Assembly: GCA_019510095.1 (NCBI GenBank)
Contig: JAEKLB010000024.1
Coordinates: forward strand, 1-49,657
DNA length: 49,657 nucleotides
Source of the DNA: Acidobacteriota bacterium
Lineage (GTDB): Bacteria; Actinomycetota; Acidimicrobiia; Acidimicrobiales; CADCSY01
Direction: 5' to 3'
Both the position numbers and the translations under genes were made by a program. Below are positions 17,792 to 24,453 of the stretch, piece by piece. The notes beneath the pieces are model-generated. The model had not been told where the DNA came from. It saw nothing but the letters and a program-made list of their open reading frames with translations, and did no database searches. Position 1 is the first letter of the stretch. Each line of letters starts with the position of its first letter.

Positions 17792-19801
17792 ATGGGGCGT
17801 TTCAACTACTCGCGGTGGGACGGGACCCAGGTCGGGTTCGACCTCGACGCCGACGCGGTGCTGGCCGAGATCAGCGACGACCTGATCCACCACGGCGACG
17901 TGAACGCCGCCCTGCGGCGGATGCTCCAGAGCGGCTTCGAGGACCGCGAGGGAAACCGTGTCCAGGGCATGCGGGAGATGCTCGAGAAGCTGCGCCAGGA
18001 ACGGCGCGAGCGGCTCGAGAACTTCGACCTCGGTGGCGTCTACAACGAGATTGCCGAGGCCTTGAAGGAGGTCGTCGACACGGAGCGCGGGGGCATCGAC
18101 GACTTCCAGCGTGAGGCGCGCGAGTCGGGCGACGATCGCCGCCGCGAGATCGCCGACCAGGTCGCCGCCGAGAAGGCCATGGAGCTCGACCTGTTGCCGC
18201 CGGACCTCGCCGGCCAGGTCCGCGAGCTCCAGAAGTACGAGTTCACCTCACCGGAGGCGCGGGAGAAGTTCGAGCAGCTGATGGAGCAGCTCAAGCAGGA
18301 GCTGGCCAACCAGTACTTCAACCAGGTCCAGGAGGGCATGCAGAACCTCGGCCCCGAGGACATGCAGCGGATGAAGGACATGCTGGCCGACCTCAACCAG
18401 ATGCTCGAGCAGCGTGACGCGGGAGAGGAGCCCGATTTCGACGGCTTCATGGAGAAGTACGGCGACTTCTTCCCGGAGAACCCGCAGAACCTCGACGAGT
18501 TGCTCGAGCAGATGGCCCAGCGCATGGCTGCCGCCCAGGCGATGCTCAACTCGATGACGCCGGAGCAGCGGGCCCAGCTCCAGGCGCTGTCCGAGCAGCT
18601 GATGGAGGACATGGACCTCCGCTGGCAGATGGACCAGCTGTCCCAGAACCTCCAGAACGCCTTCCCCCAAGCTGGCTGGGGCAAGCAGTACCGGTTCTCG
18701 GGCGATGAGGAGCTGAGCTTCGGGGAAGCCGCCCAGATGATGCAGGACCTCGGCGATCTCGATCGCCTCGAGCAGCTGCTGCGGGGGGCGTCCAACCCCG
18801 GTGCCTTGGCCGAGGTCGATGTCGAGCGGGCCAAGCAACTGCTCGGCGACGACGCCGGGCTGAGCCTGGAGCGCATGGCCCAGGTGGCCCGCATGCTCGA
18901 GGACGCCGGGCTGATCGAGCAGCGCGAGGGTCGCTACGAGCTCACCCCGCGTGGCATCCGCAAGATCGGTCAGAACGCCTTGTCCGACCTGTTCTCCAAG
19001 CTGCTCCGCGACCAGGGTGGCCGCCACGAGATGGAGCGGCTGGGCGTCGGTCACGAGCGCGCCTACCAGACCAAGCCCTACGAGTTCGGCGACCCGTTCA
19101 ACCTCGACATCCACAAGACGATCCGCAACGCCATCCAGCGGGCGGGTGGCGGCACACCGGTGCAGCTCATTCCCGATGACTTCGAGATCGAGCAGACCGA
19201 GACGCTCACCCGCGCGGCCACGGTGCTGATGCTCGACGTATCGCTGTCGATGCCGATGCGCGACAACTTCCTTGCCGCCAAGAAGGTGGCGATGGCCCTG
19301 CACTCCCTGATCTCGTCGCAGTTCCCTCGTGACTTCCTCGGCGTGGTGACCTTCTCGAAGGTCGCCCGCGAGCTCAAGCCCGAGCACCTGCCCGAGGTCT
19401 CATGGGACTTCGACTACGGCACCAACATGCAGCACGGCCTGCTGCTGAGCCGCCGGATGCTGGCCAAGCAGAGCGGCACCAAGCAGATCATCATGATCAC
19501 CGACGGCGAGCCCACCGCTCACTTCGAGCCGGGCATGGACGAGCCGTTCTTCAGCTACCCGCCGGTGCGGGAGACGGTCGACGCCACCCTGCGGGAGGTC
19601 AACCGCTGCAGCCGGGAGGACATCCGGATCAACACGTTCATGCTCGATGCCAGCGGCTACCTGAAGAACTTCGTGGAGAAGATCACCCAGCTCAACGGCG
19701 GGCGGGCGTTCTTCACCACCCCTGACACCCTCGGCGACTACGTGCTGGTCGACTTCATGGAGCACCGCCGCAACGTGTCCCGCGGCCGCCGCGTCTCCTA
19801 G
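17792..19801 (+). CDS. VWA-domain protein, partner of MoxR-type ATPase
   Basis: 669 residues. The N-terminal two thirds are acidic and strongly helical, with long Gln/Glu/Met-rich coiled-coil stretches (for example ELQKYEFTSPEAREKFEQ). The C-terminal VWA domain starts near residue 475, with the metal-ion site MLDVSLSMP (about 480-488; DxSxS intact), a Thr-containing GTNMQHGL loop and MITDGEPT. This matches the layout and length of M. tuberculosis Rv0959. VWA proteins of this class use the metal site to bind clients and deliver them to MoxR/ChlI-type ATPases, such as the one at 12019-13425. Cytoplasmic: no signal or membrane segment. Confidence 0.9.
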   Translation: MGRFNYSRWDGTQVGFDLDADAVLAEISDDLIHHGDVNAALRRMLQSGFEDREGNRVQGMREMLEKLRQERRERLENFDLGGVYNEIAEALKEVVDTERGGIDDFQREARESGDDRRREIADQVAAEKAMELDLLPPDLAGQVRELQKYEFTSPEAREKFEQLMEQLKQELANQYFNQVQEGMQNLGPEDMQRMKDMLADLNQMLEQRDAGEEPDFDGFMEKYGDFFPENPQNLDELLEQMAQRMAAAQAMLNSMTPEQRAQLQALSEQLMEDMDLRWQMDQLSQNLQNAFPQAGWGKQYRFSGDEELSFGEAAQMMQDLGDLDRLEQLLRGASNPGALAEVDVERAKQLLGDDAGLSLERMAQVARMLEDAGLIEQREGRYELTPRGIRKIGQNALSDLFSKLLRDQGGRHEMERLGVGHERAYQTKPYEFGDPFNLDIHKTIRNAIQRAGGGTPVQLIPDDFEIEQTETLTRAATVLMLDVSLSMPMRDNFLAAKKVAMALHSLISSQFPRDFLGVVTFSKVARELKPEHLPEVSWDFDYGTNMQHGLLLSRRMLAKQSGTKQIIMITDGEPTAHFEPGMDEPFFSYPPVRETVDATLREVNRCSREDIRINTFMLDASGYLKNFVEKITQLNGGRAFFTTPDTLGDYVLVDFMEHRRNVSRGRRVS

Positions 19802-19889
19802 AGCCCCCGGAGAGCCACCGCCCGATCGGCGGCGATTTGTCAAACACCCTCTTGCGCTGGGCCTATGCCGCGGGTCATGATCACACAGA

Positions 19890-19899
19890 TGTAATTACA
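19890..19899. promoter_or_regulatory. AT-rich palindrome upstream of WhiB gene
   Basis: TGTAATTACA, a perfect 10-bp palindrome in a locally AT-rich patch 28 nt before the WhiB start; TGATCA lies just upstream (19878-19883). It is a candidate operator or part of the promoter. The rest of the 126-nt gap shows a possible -35 (TTGTCA, 19837-19842) but no convincing paired -10. Confidence 0.4.
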
Positions 19900-19927
19900 C
19901 GGGTGGTCTACCGAGGGGAGAACCGCC

Positions 19928-20206
19928 GTGATGAACGCAGTCGATCCGAGCGACAAGACATGGCAGGACATGGCGAACTGCCTGGGCGTCGACCCCGATC
20001 TCTTCTTTCCGGAGCGCGGGGCCTCGACACGCGAGGCCAAGGAGGTCTGCCGGGGGTGCGTGGTGCGCGACGAGTGCCTCGAGTTCGCGCTTGCCAATGG
20101 TGAGAAGTTCGGCATCTGGGGCGGCATGAGCGAGCGCGAGCGCCGGCGCATTCGGCGGGCCCGAGCCATTGCCCGCCGGGCGGCAGCCTCGGTGGTGTCG
20201 GCCTAG
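19928..20206 (+). CDS. WhiB-family iron-sulfur regulator
   Basis: 92 residues from GTG 19928 (ATG 19931 is equally possible; GGGGAG lies 7 nt upstream). Four cysteines bind a [4Fe-4S] cluster: Cys in MANCLGV (about 18), then VCRGCVVRDEC. The turn GIWGG follows, and the tail ERERRRIRRARAIARR is the basic DNA-binding AT-hook-like end. WhiB proteins are confined to Actinobacteria and their phages, act with the principal sigma factor and respond to redox or nitric oxide. Which WhiB subclass it represents is not clear. It is flanked by the VWA gene and a convergent formiminotransferase-like gene. Confidence 0.95.
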   Translation: MMNAVDPSDKTWQDMANCLGVDPDLFFPERGASTREAKEVCRGCVVRDECLEFALANGEKFGIWGGMSERERRRIRRARAIARRAAASVVSA

Positions 20207-20229
20207 GACCTAGCGCCTAGCGCCTAGTC
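20202..20229. repeat. Four CCTAG units at exact 7-bp spacing
   Basis: CCTAG occurs at 20202, 20209, 20216 and 20223 (CCTAGGA, CCTAGCG, CCTAGCG, CCTAGTC). The first TAG is the WhiB stop and the last CTA is the stop of the opposing gene. Because the period is 7, TAG falls in all three frames on both strands. A GGAC/GTCC pair can close it into a small hairpin. Confidence 0.7.
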
Positions 20230-21030
20230 CTCGCCGGCGGGCGGTCGGTGTGCCAGCCGCCATTCGACGGTCCGGTCGGCCGCCAGGTCGAGCTCGGCCC
20301 ACCGCCCTCGGGGGACGGCGTCGAGCACCACCGCAGGCAGGAGGCCCACCAGCTCGGCGCCCGCGGTGGCGGCCAGCTCGGCCACCGCGTCGTAGGCCGC
20401 CGCTGGCCCGGTCCGGCCCGGCTCGACGAGGTTCATCGAGACCTGCACCCGGTCGCCGACCTGCAGGCCCAGGGCCCGGAGGGTCGTCCCTCGAACCGCA
20501 GCGGCCACCCGCCGGGCCACCGCCAGGTCGGGCTGCGCCAGCCAGACGTTGTAGGCCACGAGCGGGCCCCGGGCGCCCACCGCAACCGCTCCGGCGGTGG
20601 GATGGGGCCGGGGTGGGCCGGCGGTCGGCGCCAGCTCCCGGAACGCCTGCTTGCGGACCTCCGGGAGCGACGGGCCGCCGATGCCGTAGGCGAACCCGGG
20701 CAGGCCGAGGGTGGCGGCCGCCCAGGCCAGGAACTGGGCCCGGGCCGACACCGCGTCGTCGAGGGTGCTCTCGCCCCAGGGGACGAACGGGACCACGTCG
20801 ACGACCCCGAACCGCGGATGCACCCCCTGATGCAGCCCCAGGTCGATCATGTCGACGGCCACCGACGCCACCCGGCGCGGCGCCTCCTCGCCGACCAGCG
20901 TCAGCACCGCCCGATGGTGGTGAGGGTCGACGTGGATGTCGAGCAGCTCAGCGCCAGCGGCTCGGCGCAGCGCCGCGAGAACATCGCGTGAACGACCCTC
21001 GGCGACATTCAGCGGACAGAGCAGGGGCAC
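20224..21030 (-). CDS. Glutamate formiminotransferase-like protein (single domain)
   Basis: 268 residues from GTG 21030, chosen because GGAGG lies 7 nt upstream; the longer open frame runs through tatA on the other strand. The formiminotransferase N- and C-subdomain landmarks are present: LNVAEGRS, HVDPHHHRAVLTLVG, GVHPRFGVVDVVPFVPW (with the conserved HPR), and later YNVWLAQPDLAVARRVA and QVSMNLVEP. These enzymes move a formimino (or formyl) group between glutamate and tetrahydrofolate in histidine breakdown. There is no cyclodeaminase domain and no hut gene nearby, so an alternative one-carbon or DNA-uptake-unrelated role remains open. Divergent from tatA with only 12 nt between starts. Confidence 0.85.
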   Translation of the reverse strand: MPLLCPLNVAEGRSRDVLAALRRAAGAELLDIHVDPHHHRAVLTLVGEEAPRRVASVAVDMIDLGLHQGVHPRFGVVDVVPFVPWGESTLDDAVSARAQFLAWAAATLGLPGFAYGIGGPSLPEVRKQAFRELAPTAGPPRPHPTAGAVAVGARGPLVAYNVWLAQPDLAVARRVAAAVRGTTLRALGLQVGDRVQVSMNLVEPGRTGPAAAYDAVAELAATAGAELVGLLPAVVLDAVPRGRWAELDLAADRTVEWRLAHRPPAGED

Positions 21031-21036
21031 TACATT
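21031..21036 (+). promoter_or_regulatory. Leaderless -10 box (TACATT) of tatA
   Basis: TACATT fits TANNNT and ends 6 nt before the tatA ATG. The box lies in the 12-nt gap that also holds the ribosome site of the divergent gene, so the upstream half of the tatA promoter must lie inside that gene. Confidence 0.45.
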
Positions 21037-21042
21037 GCCTCC

Positions 21043-21201
21043 ATGAACCTCGGAGCACCTGAGCTCCTCATCCTTCTCCTCATCGTCCTGCTCGTGTTCG
21101 GTGGCGCCAAGCTGCCGAAGCTCGCTCGCTCTCTCGGCGAGGCCCAGCGCGAGTTCAAGAAGGGCCACGACGAGTCGGCCGAGGACACCCCCAAGACCTG
21201 A
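21043..21201 (+). CDS. tatA: Sec-independent translocase TatA
   Basis: A 52-residue protein, too short for many gene callers. It has the TatA plan: a short N-terminus (MNLGAPE), one membrane helix LLILLLIVLLVFGGAK, the FG hinge, the KLPKLARSLGEAQREFKK amphipathic helix, and an acidic tail. FG followed by KLP indicates TatA rather than TatB. TatA rings form the pore for folded twin-arginine substrates. In M. tuberculosis a tatB gene closes the sigE-rseA-htrA locus; here a tatA opens the corresponding locus. Its TGA overlaps the first possible codon of the sigma gene. Confidence 0.9.
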   Translation: MNLGAPELLILLLIVLLVFGGAKLPKLARSLGEAQREFKKGHDESAEDTPKT

Positions 21202-21737
21202 CCGTCTCGCCCGGGAACTTCCTGTCCGCCGACGACGTTCCTGTAGCGGCACCCGCCTGGGAGGACATCGCCCGCAGTCATGGGCGCTTCCTCTACACCG
21301 TGGCGTACCGACTGACAGGGAACGACGCCGACGCACAGGACCTCGTGCAGGAGGTGCTGCTCCGGTTGCACCGGGGCCTCGCCACCTACCGACCGGGCTC
21401 GTTGGAGGGTTGGTTGAGCCGGATCACCACCAACGCCTTTCTCGACGAGACCCGCCGCCGCCGCCGGCGACCGACGGTGCCGTTGCCCGATGATCCCGAG
21501 CGCGTCCCCGCCGAGCACGTGGCGGGGGACGGCGGGTCGACGACGTCCCTGCCCGACGACATCCAGGCCGCCTTGCGGTCGTTGCCCGACGACTACCGCG
21601 CCGCGGTGGTGCTGTGCGACGTCGTCGGCTTGCCCTACGACGAGATCGCCGACCGGCTCGGCGTGCCGGTGGGCACGGTCCGCAGTCGCATCCACCGCGG
21701 TCGCTCGGCGCTGCGAACCCTGCTGGCCCACCGATGA
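21198..21737 (+). CDS. sigE: ECF sigma factor (SigE-like); start codon unclear
   Basis: Extracytoplasmic-function sigma factor of about 179 residues. Region 2 reads RFLYTVAYRLTGNDADAQDL with VQEVLLRLHRGL; region 4 is SLPDDYRAAVVLCDVVGL then YDEIADRLGVPVGTVRSRIH. The only ATG/GTG/TTG in frame is GTG 21300, which would remove the first helix of region 2. I extend to CTG 21198, which overlaps the tatA stop (CTGA) exactly as other genes here overlap by 4 nt and gives the natural N-terminus (M)TVSPGNFLSADD. The stop overlaps the zinc anti-sigma start (ATGA). An ECF-type promoter lies inside the 5' part, so two products are possible. The start at 21198 is inferred. Confidence 0.75.
   Translation: MTVSPGNFLSADDVPVAAPAWEDIARSHGRFLYTVAYRLTGNDADAQDLVQEVLLRLHRGLATYRPGSLEGWLSRITTNAFLDETRRRRRRPTVPLPDDPERVPAEHVAGDGGSTTSLPDDIQAALRSLPDDYRAAVVLCDVVGLPYDEIADRLGVPVGTVRSRIHRGRSALRTLLAHR
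21214..21239 (+). promoter_or_regulatory. ECF-type promoter inside the sigma gene (GGAACT-N16-CGTT)
   Basis: GGAACT (21214-21219) and CGTT (21236-21239), spacer 16 nt: the classic ECF/SigE consensus with the same spacing as the htrA promoter at 22800-22826. It would start transcription near 21247, before the in-frame GTG 21300, and could drive autoregulated expression of a shorter sigma product and the anti-sigma gene. Confidence 0.5.
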
Positions 21738-22459
21738 GCGACGCGCCCGTCACCGATGCCGCCGGCCACGTGGGCGACGCCCTGTCGGCGTATCTCGACG
21801 GCGAGCTCGGCCGGCGCCAGCACGCCGAGGTGGGCGCGCACGTGGCCGGATGTGCCACCTGCGCCACCGAGCTGGCGACCGTGCGGGCGGCCCGGCTGGC
21901 CATCCGCACCCTCCCGGCGGTGCCGCCGCCCGTCGACCTCGTCGAGCTGGGGCGTCGGTCCAGACCGCTGCCGGCCAGGCGTTCGCGGCTGCTGGCGGGG
22001 CTGGGACCAGCGGTCGCAGCCGTTGCGGTCGGGCTGGTTCTCGCAGTTGCTGCGGCCCATCCGGCAACGTTCGTGCACCCCCCGGCCCTCGCCGGTTATC
22101 AGCGGGTCGCGACCGTTCGGTCGAGCGGTGCCGTCCAGATCGTCTATCGACGGGGCGTGAGCCGCCTCACCGTGTACGAGTCCCGTGGCCGGCTCGATCG
22201 GTCGATGGTGCCGGTGGAGGCCACCCGGCTGTCGATCTCGGGCAGCGACGCCTGGGCCTGGGACCACCCCAGCGGCACCGGCCAGGTGATCGTGTTGGGC
22301 GTTGACGGGCTGGTCGTGACCTTGGTGGGCGATGACTCACCGGAGGCACTGCAGGCCGTCGCCAAGGCCCTGCCCGGCCCGCCCCGCGCCGGACTGCTGC
22401 GCCGGCTGCAGCACGCCAGCAGCGGCGCGCTCCATCACCTGGGCCCCGGCCCCGGCTGA
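21734..22459 (+). CDS. Zinc-binding anti-sigma factor (RseA-like)
   Basis: 241 residues. The N-terminal domain has the ZAS zinc motif HVAGCATCA (HxxxCxxC, about 36-44) after DALSAYLDGEL, the standard anti-sigma helix start. One membrane helix follows (LLAGLGPAVAAVAVGLVLAV, about 93-115), then an extracytoplasmic domain of about 120 residues that resembles no family I can name (YQRVATVRSSGAVQIVYRRG). It should hold the adjacent sigma factor at the membrane and release it upon a redox or envelope signal. Start overlaps the sigma stop by 4 nt. Order sigma / anti-sigma / HtrA matches mycobacterial sigE-rseA-htrA. Confidence 0.9.
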   Translation: MSDAPVTDAAGHVGDALSAYLDGELGRRQHAEVGAHVAGCATCATELATVRAARLAIRTLPAVPPPVDLVELGRRSRPLPARRSRLLAGLGPAVAAVAVGLVLAVAAAHPATFVHPPALAGYQRVATVRSSGAVQIVYRRGVSRLTVYESRGRLDRSMVPVEATRLSISGSDAWAWDHPSGTGQVIVLGVDGLVVTLVGDDSPEALQAVAKALPGPPRAGLLRRLQHASSGALHHLGPGPG

Positions 22460-22479
22460 GGAACCGGGGAGACCGCAGG

Positions 22480-22725
22480 TCAGCGCTTGCCTGCTGCGGC
22501 TTCCTGGCGGCGGCGGCGGAGGATGCGGCGACGCTCACGCTCGGAGGCGCCACCCCAGATGCCGTGGTCGATGCGCTCGACCAGGGCGTACTCGAGGCAC
22601 GGCTCCTTGACCGGGCACTCGGCACAGAGGCGGCGGGCGACGTCGACGCCGACACCATCGCTCGGGAAGAACGTGGCGGGCGCGACCTCTCGGCACTTGC
22701 CGAACCGCATCCACTCGGTGTCCAT
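22480..22725 (-). CDS. WhiB-family iron-sulfur regulator, within the sigE-htrA locus
   Basis: 81 residues from ATG 22725 (GGAGG 5 nt upstream; an upstream ATG at 22743 would add six residues). Cluster cysteines: FGKCREV (about 11), then LCAECPVKEPC; GIWGG follows, and the basic tail is ERERRRILRRRRQEAAAGKR. It lies on the minus strand between the anti-sigma factor and the HtrA protease, so it interrupts an otherwise conserved plus-strand arrangement and shares its promoter region with htrA. Probably a redox-responsive transcription factor; a role in the envelope-stress response is suggested only by position. Confidence 0.95.
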   Translation of the reverse strand: MDTEWMRFGKCREVAPATFFPSDGVGVDVARRLCAECPVKEPCLEYALVERIDHGIWGGASERERRRILRRRRQEAAAGKR

Positions 22726-22799
22726 AGGGCCTCCATCGGCCATCGGTCTTGCTCACTGTACGGAAAAGCGGGCGAATTGGTTCCCATCCCTCCAAAGAG

Positions 22800-22826
22800 G
22801 GAACCGCGGTCGGGCCCCTTCCGTTA
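22800..22826 (+). promoter_or_regulatory. ECF-type promoter of the HtrA gene (GGAACC-N16-CGTTA)
   Basis: GGAACC (22800-22805) and CGTTA (22822-22826) with a 16-nt spacer fit the SigE-type consensus. CGTTA ends 7 nt before the ATG at 22834, so the mRNA is probably leaderless. The -35 lies in an inverted repeat GGTTCCC...GGGAACC (about 22779-22805), which may be a second control site. Confidence 0.7.
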
Positions 22827-22833
22827 CACCGAC

Positions 22834-24129
22834 ATGGACGAGCCCTCCCCCTTCCCCGCCCCGGTTCCCGAGGAGCCGACCCGCCCGGAGTGGCTCGACG
22901 AGCCGCCCGTGACGGCTCCGGAGCCGGCCAGGGGGGCGGTCGACGACTGGGCCATGCCGACGACGGCACGCTTCCCGCGGTTCGAGGCACCTCCGCCCGG
23001 TGGCTGGCCGCCGCCGCCTCCGCGCCCCCCGGGCGCCGCCACGGTGACCGGTGACGACAGGAAGGGCTGGCTGCGGCCGGCCGTGGCCGGCGGCTTGGTG
23101 GGCGCCCTGGTCGCCGCGGCCGTCGCCGGCGGCATCGTGGCCGCCAGCGACGATGGGCGGTCATCGGGTCCAGCCTCGCTGGTCAGCCGGCCGGCCGTGG
23201 CCCTCGCCCCGGGCAGGCCCCTCGACATCCGGGGCGTCCTCGCTGCGGTCAGCCCCGCGGTGGTGGCGATCAACACCAAGGGTCCCGGTGGCCAGGAGGG
23301 CGCCGGCACGGGCATGGTGGTCGAGTCCGACGGCACGGTCCTGACCAACGCCCACGTGGTCCAGGGCGCGTCGACCATCTCGGTGGCGCTGCCCGACGGC
23401 AAGGAGTTCCCGGCCGAGCTGGTGGGGTCGTTGCCCGACCAGGACGTTGCCCTGCTCCACATGCGAGGGGCGGCGGACATCGCCACCGTGACCCTCGGCA
23501 GCTCGTCGAGGCTCCAGGTCGGCGACGACGTGGTGGCCGTCGGCAATGCCCTCGGCCTCGGCGCCGAGCCCACGGTCACCAGAGGCATCGTCTCCGCCCT
23601 CGGGCGGACGATCGAGGCCGGCAACCGGGTGACCTACACCGACCTGATCCAGACCGACGCCGCCATCAACCCCGGCAACTCGGGGGGACCACTGGTGAAC
23701 GCCGCCGGCCAGGTCGTGGGGGTCAACAGCGCGGTGGCCAGCTCGGCCCAGAACATCGGCTTCGCCCTGTCGATCGACAGCGTGAAGCCCCTGCTCGGGC
23801 GGCTGCACACCGGCATCGGGGGCGCGCTGCTGGGGGTCACGACGGTCACGGTCGGCAACGTGTTCCCCGGCGTGCTCGAGCAGTTCGGCATCACCCGCGA
23901 CGACGGTGCGTTCGTGCAGGACGTGCTGGCGGGCAGCGGCGCGGCGGCGGCCGGGCTGCGGCCAGGCGACGTCATCCTCGGGGCTGACGGGAAGCGGGTG
24001 CGCACGAACACCGACGTCAGCGGGGCGATCGCCCGGCACGCGCCGGGCGACTCGATCGCCATCGTCTACGAGCGACGGGGCCACAGGCACACGGTGACCG
24101 CCAAATTGGGTTCGCGGAGCACCGGGTAG
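22834..24129 (+). CDS. HtrA-type membrane-anchored serine protease with PDZ domain
   Basis: 431 residues from ATG 22834. A proline-rich cytoplasmic N-terminus (about 1-85) precedes one membrane helix (GLVGALVAAAVAGGIVAA, about 88-108). The trypsin-like domain has the full triad His174 (TNAHVV), Asp204 (DQDVALL) and Ser283 (NPGNSGGPL). The PDZ domain covers about 345-431 (AAAAGLRPGDVILGADG). It would degrade or refold damaged envelope proteins. The ECF-type promoter upstream and the neighbouring sigma/anti-sigma pair make it a likely SigE target, like mycobacterial HtrA (Rv1223). The longer open frame (to 22564) runs through the whiB gene and is rejected. Confidence 0.93.
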   Translation: MDEPSPFPAPVPEEPTRPEWLDEPPVTAPEPARGAVDDWAMPTTARFPRFEAPPPGGWPPPPPRPPGAATVTGDDRKGWLRPAVAGGLVGALVAAAVAGGIVAASDDGRSSGPASLVSRPAVALAPGRPLDIRGVLAAVSPAVVAINTKGPGGQEGAGTGMVVESDGTVLTNAHVVQGASTISVALPDGKEFPAELVGSLPDQDVALLHMRGAADIATVTLGSSSRLQVGDDVVAVGNALGLGAEPTVTRGIVSALGRTIEAGNRVTYTDLIQTDAAINPGNSGGPLVNAAGQVVGVNSAVASSAQNIGFALSIDSVKPLLGRLHTGIGGALLGVTTVTVGNVFPGVLEQFGITRDDGAFVQDVLAGSGAAAAGLRPGDVILGADGKRVRTNTDVSGAIARHAPGDSIAIVYERRGHRHTVTAKLGSRSTG

Positions 24130-24132
24130 CCT
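24127..24132 (+). promoter_or_regulatory. Leaderless -10 box (TAGCCT) overlapping the htrA stop
   Basis: TAGCCT begins with the TAG stop codon of the protease gene and ends 9 nt before the ATG at 24142. Confidence 0.45.
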
Positions 24133-24141
24133 CGACGCCCT

Positions 24142-24438
24142 ATGTCGCAGCAGACCGTCGAAGCCCCCCAGCAGCCGCAGGGTCACGTGCGGGTGGTGTA
24201 CCTCGGCCCGGTCGCGCCCCACTGGGAGGTCCAGTCCGACTTCGGCGACCCCAAGGGCATCGACGAGTTCCGCCAGCGGGTCATGGCCCGGCTGGTGCTG
24301 CTGCCCCCGCACGACCCACAGTTCCGGCGCAACCGCGAGCGGGTCGCCCGCGACGCGGAGCGTGAGAACCTGCTGCTCGAGTGGGACCTCGGCCTGCCCG
24401 ACGAGCAGGCCCCGCCCGATCCCGCCTACCGCTCGTAG
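24142..24438 (+). CDS. Small protein of unknown function
   Basis: 98 residues, acidic and soluble, with no signal or membrane segment. The middle carries VRVVYLGPVAPHWEVQSDFG, a compact beta-rich stretch, then a charged helix FRQRVMARLVLL and RRNRERVARDAERENLLLEW. I do not recognise a family. It is flanked by the HtrA and ROK genes in the same direction with short gaps (12 and 15 nt), and codon use is like its neighbours, so it is probably a real gene. A leaderless promoter box precedes it. Confidence 0.7.
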   Translation: MSQQTVEAPQQPQGHVRVVYLGPVAPHWEVQSDFGDPKGIDEFRQRVMARLVLLPPHDPQFRRNRERVARDAERENLLLEWDLGLPDEQAPPDPAYRS

Positions 24439-24453
24439 AGGAGCCCTCATCGG

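Noticed and set aside
21043-21201. Reading the small protein as TatB rather than TatA
   Set aside because: It is 52 residues with FG-x-KLP-type hinge and a short tail; TatB is longer and has a different hinge.
22779-22805. Inverted repeat GGTTCCC...GGGAACC as a transcription terminator
   Set aside because: It lies between divergent starts, not behind a gene, and its right arm is the -35 of an ECF-type promoter.
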